Source: Corynebacterium yonathiae
GTDB lineage: Bacteria; Actinomycetota; Actinomycetes; Mycobacteriales; Mycobacteriaceae
Length of the DNA: 26,857 nucleotides
Reading direction: 5' to 3'
Assembly: GCF_022288805.1 (NCBI RefSeq)
Contig: NZ_JAKOPM010000024.1
Span: 1 to 26,857 of the forward strand
A program made the translations under genes and the position numbers. Shown here piece by piece: positions 22,410 to 26,857 of this stretch (the first letter of the stretch is position 1; each line of letters starts with the position of its first letter). The notes beneath the pieces are model-generated. The model was not told the origin of the DNA. It made no database searches and saw nothing but the letters and a program-made list of their open reading frames with translations.

Positions 22410-22700
22410 ATGGAACACGCTATTGCACACCTGACCGATAAATCCCGCTACGTCCTTACCGTGGACGGTGTTGAGGCGGGCACGTGCCACTACGTTGACG
22501 CCGGCACTACCCGCGAGTTCAACCACACTGTCATCAAGGATGCTTTCCGCGGCCAAGGGCTGTCTGCGCCGCTGATTAAGGCAGCGCTTGATGATACCCG
22601 GGGCGTCGGCAAGCAAGTCATCGCTTCCTGCTCCGCCGTGGCGCACTTTATAGAAAAGAATCCCGAATACCGCGACCTGCTGCGGCCAGAAGGCATGTAA
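22410..22700 (+). CDS. Small GNAT-like N-acetyltransferase (Gtn/YjdJ type)
   Basis: The 96-residue product is a mini-GNAT domain of the kind found in short YjdJ-like proteins. The pyrophosphate-binding loop is recognisable as HTVIKDAFRGQGLSAPLIKAALDD, followed by a strand and CSAVAHFIEKNPEYRDLL, the closing helix. The acceptor substrate is unknown. The ATG is the only sensible start and is probably leaderless. It converges on cysE, sharing a hairpin whose T-run serves cysE. Confidence 0.82.
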   Translation: MEHAIAHLTDKSRYVLTVDGVEAGTCHYVDAGTTREFNHTVIKDAFRGQGLSAPLIKAALDDTRGVGKQVIASCSAVAHFIEKNPEYRDLLRPEGM

Positions 22701-22702
22701 AA

Positions 22703-22730
22703 AGCGGCCCACAGTTGCCTGTGAGCCGCT
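22703..22730 (-). terminator. Terminator of cysE
   Basis: AGCGGC and CACAG pair with CTGTG and GCCGCT across a TTGC loop, with one C-A mismatch. On the minus strand the stem is followed by a run of T, so it ends cysE; it may also help end the convergent acetyltransferase-like transcript. Confidence 0.8.
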
Positions 22731-22740
22731 GGAAGAGAAT

Positions 22741-23304
22741 TTAGATGTAGTAGTCGGGGTCGACCAGTTTAATGCGCTCATTTGGATTGCGTGCGCGGTT
22801 CTTCGCCGGAATTCCTACCGCGATATGTTCTGCGGGAACATCCTTCGTCACCACAGCATTGGCGCCAATGGCCGATCCTTGACCGATCGTAATTGGGCCA
22901 AGCACCTTGGCGCCTGCGCCGATGACTACATTGTCTTCGACGGTGGGGTGGCGCTTGGTCTGAGTGAGTACCTGGCCACCGAGGGTGACACCGTGGTAGA
23001 GCATGACGCCATCGCCAATCTCGGCGGTTTCACCGATGACGATGCCCATGCCGTGGTCAATAAAGAAGCGACGGCCGATAGTGGCACCCGGGTGAATTTC
23101 TACGCCGGTAAAAAAGCGGTTAATTTGCGCTAATATGCGTGCGGGCCCGCGTAGCCCACGCTTCCACATCCAGTGGGAAATGCGATGAGACCACACCGCG
23201 TGGAGGCCGGAATAAACTATTGCATTTTCGACGTCGCCGCGCGCGGCCGGATCGTGATCTCTAGCATTCGCTAAGTCTTCACGGATGTAGCTCATAATGT
23301 TCAT
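22741..23304 (-). CDS. cysE: Serine O-acetyltransferase
   Basis: CysE makes O-acetylserine from serine and acetyl-CoA, the carbon skeleton for cysteine. The 187-residue product is the short actinobacterial form lacking the long N-terminal helical domain of the enterobacterial enzyme. It begins [35 protein letters not shown] and continues with left-handed beta-helix hexapeptides containing [24 protein letters not shown] and [13 protein letters not shown] at 23304 is preferred because TACTAT ends six bases before it, which fits a leaderless mRNA; ATG at 23295 and GTG at 23310 are alternatives. cysK is upstream on the same strand but separated by a terminator, so cysE likely has its own promoter. 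Confidence 0.94.
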   Translation of the reverse strand: MNIMSYIREDLANARDHDPAARGDVENAIVYSGLHAVWSHRISHWMWKRGLRGPARILAQINRFFTGVEIHPGATIGRRFFIDHGMGIVIGETAEIGDGVMLYHGVTLGGQVLTQTKRHPTVEDNVVIGAGAKVLGPITIGQGSAIGANAVVTKDVPAEHIAVGIPAKNRARNPNERIKLVDPDYYI

Positions 23305-23330
23305 GCTCACATAGTACTGGCATAAAAAAG

Positions 23331-23354
23331 GCACCCGCCAAGGTTGGCGGGTGC
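23331..23354 (-). terminator. Terminator between cysK and cysE
   Basis: An 11-bp perfect inverted repeat (GCACCCGCCAA and complement) is flanked by A-runs and T-runs on both sides. On the minus strand it is followed by CTTTTTTAT and should end cysK. The predicted cysE -10 begins only 14 bases beyond it. Confidence 0.88.
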
Positions 23355-23374
23355 TTTTATTCATCCGAAGTGAT

Positions 23375-24310
23375 TTAGGCCTCGCGGATGTCCTCGAAGA
23401 GGATGGTGGAGACGTAGCGCTCACCGAAGTCCGGCAGAACAACCACGATGGTCTTGCCCTCGAACTCTGGGCGCTCCGCCAGCTTCAAAGCTGCAGAGAC
23501 GTTAGCGCCGGCGGAAATACCTACCAGCAGGCCTTCCTGGGTGGCCAAGTCACGGGAGGCCTTAATGGACTCCTCGGTGGTGGCGGTAAAGACCTCGTCG
23601 AGAAGCTCGCGGTCAAGCACCTCAGGAACGAAGTTAGCGCCAATGCCCTGGATCTTGTGCGGGCCAGCGTGGCCTTCAGACAGGACCGGGGAGTCAGATG
23701 GTTCAACTGCGGCTAGGTGCAGATCCGGGTTCTTGGACTTGAGGAAGCGGCCGACACCGGTAACGGTGCCACCGGTGCCTACGCCAGCAACGAAAGCGTC
23801 AACCTTGCCCTCGGCATCTTCCCAAATCTCTGGGCCGGTGGTTTCCTCGTGGATCTTCGGGTTTGCTTCGTTGCCGAACTGTGCAGCCAGGATAGCGTTG
23901 TCGTTCTCGGCGACGATTTCATTTGCCTTATCGACGGCGCCCTGCATGCCCGCCGCACCTGGAGTCAGCACAATCTCTGCACCGTAGGCGCGCAGCAGTA
24001 CCTTGCGCTCGTTGGACATGGTCTCCGGCATAGTCAAGATGACCTTGTAGCCCAAGGTGGCGCCAGCCAAGGCCAAGGCGATGCCGGTATTGCCGGAGGT
24101 GGCCTCCACGATGGTGCCGCCCGGCTTGAGCTGGCCAGACTTCTCAGCGGTTTCCACAATGGCCTTGCCGATGCGGTCCTTCACGGAGTTGGCCGGATTA
24201 AAAGACTCAACCTTGGCAAGCACGGTAGCGCCCTTGCCCTCAGTAAGACGGTTTAGGCGGACCAGTGGGGTGCCGCCGATGGTTTCCATAATGTTGTTGT
24301 AGACAGCCAT
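23375..24310 (-). CDS. cysK: Cysteine synthase (O-acetylserine sulfhydrylase)
   Basis: CysK is the PLP enzyme that joins sulphide to O-acetylserine to make cysteine. The 311-residue product has the PLP Lys44 in [11 protein letters not shown], the substrate loop TSGNTG at 71-76, the phosphate-binding [16 protein letters not shown] and GISAGANV near the C-terminus. ATG at 24310 matches the family start ([18 protein letters not shown]) and has AAAGGAG about ten bases upstream; a longer open frame upstream is not used. It should act with the CysE product encoded next to it. An McbR-like operator overlaps its predicted -10. Confidence 0.96.
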   Translation of the reverse strand: MAVYNNIMETIGGTPLVRLNRLTEGKGATVLAKVESFNPANSVKDRIGKAIVETAEKSGQLKPGGTIVEATSGNTGIALALAGATLGYKVILTMPETMSNERKVLLRAYGAEIVLTPGAAGMQGAVDKANEIVAENDNAILAAQFGNEANPKIHEETTGPEIWEDAEGKVDAFVAGVGTGGTVTGVGRFLKSKNPDLHLAAVEPSDSPVLSEGHAGPHKIQGIGANFVPEVLDRELLDEVFTATTEESIKASRDLATQEGLLVGISAGANVSAALKLAERPEFEGKTIVVVLPDFGERYVSTILFEDIREA

Positions 24311-24378
24311 TCTGTGGACTCCTTTGGGAATCAGATTTGGATTCAAATCGCGTACAACGCAAGCGTACACTACACAAG

Positions 24379-24394
24379 TAGACCAGTCAGTATA
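24379..24394 (-). promoter_or_regulatory. McbR-like operator over the cysK promoter
   Basis: TAGAC-N6-GTATA at 24379-24394 differs at one position from the McbR consensus TAGAC-N6-GTCTA known from C. glutamicum sulphur metabolism. On the minus strand its right half forms TATACT (24394 down to 24389), a good -10 for cysK. Binding would block the promoter. Confidence 0.5.
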
Positions 24395-24460
24395 TTTATT
24401 CTAGACTGGGCATTCGGGCATTCCATGTGGGATTGCAGCGCCGGATAAGCCGATGGCGAT

Positions 24461-24558
24461 TTCGAATTACCCCCACTTGCTGTCTATACTTCCATTCAGT
24501 TGCCCGCTGATCCCCAAATTCCCGGGGGAGGACGGGTACACCTGCTTGGTTACCCCCG
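24461..24558 (+). promoter_or_regulatory. ramA promoter with candidate RamA sites
   Basis: TTCGAA at 24461-24466 and TATACT at 24485-24490 (18-bp spacing) form a probable promoter with a leader of about 78 bases. ACCCCCA at 24469-24475 lies between -35 and -10, and ACCCCCG at 24552-24558 lies in the leader. Both fit the known C-stretch motif of RamA (AC4-5 followed by A, G or T), as expected for negative autoregulation. Confidence 0.45.
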
Positions 24559-24574
24559 ACGAGGAAAGAGTCTC

Positions 24575-25414
24575 ATGGAGTCCCATCGCCTCAAAGATGA
24601 TGAAGAATCCGTACGCGCGGCCCTGTCGTCCCTGAAGACCGCTACAGGTATTCCGGTGACGATGTACGCCACGCTGCTACCAGATAATCGCCTGCAGATC
24701 ACGCAGTGGGTGGGCCTACGTACCCCAGCGCTGCAGAATCTGATCATTGACTCCGGCGTCGGCGTAGGTGGGCGAGTGGTCAGCACCCGCCGTGCAGTAG
24801 GTGTCTCCGATTACACTCGCGCTACCACCATCTCGCACGAGAATGACCGCGTAATCCAAGACGAGGGCCTGCACTCCATCGTGGCTGTGCCAGTTACCGT
24901 GCAGCGCGAGATTCGCGGCGTCCTCTACGTAGGTGTGCACTCTCCGGTCCGTTTGGGCGACAAGGTCATCGAGGAGGTAACGATGACAGCGCGCACCCTT
25001 GAGCAGGACTTGGCTGTAAATTCCGCAATGCGCCGCGCCGACGGGGCCAAGGGTGGAGCCGCCCGTGGCCATGTCATGAACGGTGCCGAGTGGGAACAAG
25101 TACGCTCCACCCACTCCAAGCTGCGTATGCTAGCTAATCGCGTGGAAGACGAGGAGCTGCGCAAGGAGCTAGAGACTCTGTGTGACCAGATGGTTTCTCC
25201 GGTGCGCGTGAAGCAATCCACTAAACTTTCTGCCCGTGAACTCGACGTACTTTCTTGTGTGGCCCTGGGCCACACCAACGTGGAAGCGGCTGAGGAAATG
25301 GGGATCGGCGCAGAAACTGTGAAATCTTATCTGCGTTCGGTAATGCGCAAACTCGGCGCCCACACCCGCTACGAGGCGGTCAATGCCGCCCGTCGCATCG
25401 GCGCGTTGCCTTAA
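24575..25414 (+). CDS. ramA: LuxR-type regulator of acetate metabolism RamA
   Basis: RamA is a global corynebacterial transcription factor controlling acetate, TCA-cycle and sugar metabolism. The 279-residue product has an N-terminal GAF-like sensor domain (about residues 15-160: ATGIPVTMYATLLPDNRLQI, GVGVGGRVVSTRR, IVAVPVTVQREIRGVLYVG). A helical linker follows, and then a LuxR-type helix-turn-helix over the last 63 residues with LSARELDVLSCVALGHTNVE, AAEEMGIGAETVKSYLRSVM and RKLGAHTRYEAVNAARRIG. Sequence recall shows very close similarity to the C. glutamicum protein, including the start MESHRLKDDEES. ATG at 24575 follows GAGGAAAGAG. murA starts 21 bases downstream. Confidence 0.95.
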   Translation: MESHRLKDDEESVRAALSSLKTATGIPVTMYATLLPDNRLQITQWVGLRTPALQNLIIDSGVGVGGRVVSTRRAVGVSDYTRATTISHENDRVIQDEGLHSIVAVPVTVQREIRGVLYVGVHSPVRLGDKVIEEVTMTARTLEQDLAVNSAMRRADGAKGGAARGHVMNGAEWEQVRSTHSKLRMLANRVEDEELRKELETLCDQMVSPVRVKQSTKLSARELDVLSCVALGHTNVEAAEEMGIGAETVKSYLRSVMRKLGAHTRYEAVNAARRIGALP

Positions 25415-25421
25415 GAACCGG

Positions 25422-25427
25422 TAGCGT
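25422..25427 (+). promoter_or_regulatory. Candidate -10 for leaderless murA mRNA
   Basis: TAGCGT is followed by an eight-base spacer and the murA GTG. No ribosome binding site lies in the 21 bases between ramA and murA. Readthrough from ramA could also occur. Confidence 0.35.
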
Positions 25428-25435
25428 AGGCAGTT

Positions 25436-26704
25436 GTGAAAGATCAGTTTATTGTTTCCGGCGGTGCCCGCTTGGAGGGCACCGTTAAAGTAGATGGCGC
25501 GAAAAATAGCGTCCTGAAGCTCATGGCGGCATCTTTGCTGGCGGAGGGCACTACGACGCTGACCAACTGCCCAGAGATCCTGGACGTCCCCCTCATGAAG
25601 AAGGTCCTCGAGGGGCTTGGCTGCGAGGTAGTTATCGAGGGAGCTGAAGTCCGAATTACTACCCCCGCGCAGCCACAATCTAATGCGGACTTTGATGCAG
25701 TCCGCCAGTTCCGTGCATCAGTCTGCGTGCTCGGGCCGTTAACCTCTCGCTGTGGTCATGCCAAGGTAGCGCTGCCCGGCGGTGACGCGATTGGTTCCCG
25801 CCCGCTCGATATGCACCAGACGGGCTTGGAAAAGCTGGGCGCGACCACCCGTATTGAGCATGGTGCCGTCGTAGCGGAGGCTACGCATTTGCGCGGCGCA
25901 AATATCCGGCTAGATTTCCCTTCGGTGGGCGCAACCGAAAACATTCTGACCGCTGCGGTTCTCGCTGAAGGAGAAACCGTCCTCCACAACGCAGCCCGCG
26001 AGCCGGAAATCGTGGATCTGTGCACCATGCTTAAGTCCATGGGTGCTGACATCGAGGGCGAAGGTAGCTCGGTAGTAACTATCCGCGGCGTCGATAAGCT
26101 GCAGCCCACCCAGCATGAGGTTATTGGTGACCGCATTGTGGCAGGCACGTGGGCTTATGCGGCTGCTATGACTCAGGGGGACATCACGGTGGGCGGAATC
26201 TCTCCGCGTCACCTGCACCTGCCTTTGGAGAAGCTGAAGTCCGCCGGCGCAGAGCTGGAGACTTATGAGAACGGCTTCCGCGTGCGCATGGATCAGCGCC
26301 CACAGGCCGTGGACTACCAGACCCTGCCATTTCCGGGATTTCCTACCGACCTGCAACCGATGGCGATCGGTATCTCTGCCATCGCGGATGGAACTACGGT
26401 CATCACGGAGAATGTCTTTGAATCCCGCTTCCGCTTTGTAGATGAAATGCTGCGCTTAGGTGCCGACGCCCAGGTTGACGGCCATCATGTAGTAGTCCGC
26501 GGCAAAGAATGCCTTTCGTCCACCCACGTGTGGAGCTCGGATATCCGCGCTGGGGCGGGCCTCGTACTTTCCGCATTGTGCGCGGATGAGACCACTACGG
26601 TGCACGATGTATTCCACATCGACCGCGGTTATCCCAACTTTGTAGAAAACTTGCAGCGCCTCGGCGCTACGATCGAAAGAACTCAAGAAGAAGAGCTCTT
26701 TTAA
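25436..26704 (+). CDS. murA: UDP-N-acetylglucosamine 1-carboxyvinyltransferase
   Basis: MurA transfers enolpyruvate from PEP to UDP-GlcNAc, the first committed step of peptidoglycan synthesis. The 422-residue product has the family start [21 protein letters not shown] with Lys23-Asn24, the flexible active-site loop [28 protein letters not shown], and the C-terminal [13 protein letters not shown]. At the usual catalytic Cys position (Cys115 in E. coli) there is Asp117, as in mycobacterial MurA. The Cys-to-Asp change removes the residue alkylated by fosfomycin, so intrinsic resistance is expected. The start is GTG. It ends before a strong terminator and what seems to be an rRNA leader. Confidence 0.96.
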   Translation: MKDQFIVSGGARLEGTVKVDGAKNSVLKLMAASLLAEGTTTLTNCPEILDVPLMKKVLEGLGCEVVIEGAEVRITTPAQPQSNADFDAVRQFRASVCVLGPLTSRCGHAKVALPGGDAIGSRPLDMHQTGLEKLGATTRIEHGAVVAEATHLRGANIRLDFPSVGATENILTAAVLAEGETVLHNAAREPEIVDLCTMLKSMGADIEGEGSSVVTIRGVDKLQPTQHEVIGDRIVAGTWAYAAAMTQGDITVGGISPRHLHLPLEKLKSAGAELETYENGFRVRMDQRPQAVDYQTLPFPGFPTDLQPMAIGISAIADGTTVITENVFESRFRFVDEMLRLGADAQVDGHHVVVRGKECLSSTHVWSSDIRAGAGLVLSALCADETTTVHDVFHIDRGYPNFVENLQRLGATIERTQEEELF

Positions 26705-26709
26705 CTACG

Positions 26710-26756
26710 TCCCCAGCACACCGTTTCCCATTGTGTGCTGGGGATTTGTCTTTTTT
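26710..26756 (+). terminator. Rho-independent terminator of murA
   Basis: A perfect 12-bp stem (TCCCCAGCACAC and complement, 26710-26721 with 26733-26744) with an 11-base loop is followed by TTTGTCTTTTTT. Confidence 0.93.
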
Positions 26757-26857
26757 GTTCGGGGTGGACTACATTAATCCAAGTCGCCGAGAGGTAGCCG
26801 GGAGGTTACTTGTTAGCGAATTTTGTACGGACTTGGTTCGATGATTTGATTTTGTTC
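26746..26857 (+). promoter_or_regulatory. Probable rRNA operon promoter and leader, cut by window end
   Basis: TTGTCT at 26746-26751, inside the terminator T-tract, and TACATT at 26770-26775 are 18 bp apart. The final bases GATTTGATTTTGTTC resemble the conserved element just before the 16S gene in corynebacterial rRNA leaders, where TTTGAGAACTC would follow. No rRNA is visible inside the window, so this is inference. Confidence 0.35.

Noticed and set aside
1..26857. CRISPR arrays, insertion sequences, prophage or toxin-antitoxin pairs
   Set aside because: No regularly spaced repeats, transposase motifs, phage structural genes or paired small toxin/antitoxin frames were seen; the repeats found are hairpins, dyads and the tRNA duplicates.

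Overview
The window looks like a chromosomal segment of a Corynebacterium, about 60% GC with frequent GTG and TTG starts. The evidence is a corynebacterial RamA-type regulator, mycothiol synthase, a DUF3073 protein, a MurA with Asp at the catalytic Cys position, and gene order shared with Corynebacterium and, more distantly, Mycobacterium (purF-purM-DUF3073-ygfZ-class IV aminotransferase-FABP-like-LmeA-mshD-pst/phoU-dus). Nearly all of it is conserved core genome. The accessory-looking parts are the left edge and the tRNA cluster. I did not find a clearly new multi-gene system.

Left edge (1-900): about 435 bases with no coding signal, then an in-frame remnant of only the C-terminus of a large type ISP restriction-modification/helicase protein. 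A perfect 18-bp palindrome sits over the predicted promoter of the next gene.

Region 943-4408: a hemolysin III/PAQR membrane protein meets a secreted lipoprotein L-asparaginase tail to tail. A tandem hotdog acyl-CoA thioesterase and a sterol-carrier-family protein then diverge from a 33-bp interval that appears to hold two leaderless promoters.

Region 4419-12916: purF and purM (purine synthesis), DUF3073, divergent ygfZ and a pabC-like lyase, an FABP/nitrobindin-like protein divergent from a diacylglycerol-kinase-family lipid kinase, an LmeA-like lipid-binding envelope protein, and mshD (last step of mycothiol synthesis).

Region 12917-17959: the high-affinity phosphate transporter pstS-pstC-pstA-pstB, preceded by a pho-box-like direct repeat and carrying a stem-loop after pstS. 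A strong bidirectional terminator separates it from convergent phoU.

Region 18061-20944: a tRNA-dihydrouridine synthase and a Cat1-type acetyl/succinyl-CoA:CoA transferase whose upstream region holds a RamB-like dyad.

Region 21010-22730: tRNA-Lys(TTT), a CsoR-type copper sensor, tRNA-Glu(TTC), tRNA-Asp(GTC), a small DUF4288-like gene with a perfect 10-bp inverted repeat abutting its start codon, a second identical tRNA-Asp, tRNA-Phe(GAA) and a small GNAT-like protein.

Region 22741-26857: cysE and cysK (cysteine synthesis) with an McbR-like operator, ramA (global regulator of acetate and carbon metabolism) with candidate autoregulatory sites, murA (peptidoglycan synthesis), a strong terminator, and then what looks like the start of an rRNA leader at the right edge.

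Many genes have a TANNNT -10 hexamer 6-8 bases before the start codon and no Shine-Dalgarno sequence, which suggests widespread leaderless transcription. Promoter and operator calls are read by eye and are weaker than the gene calls.
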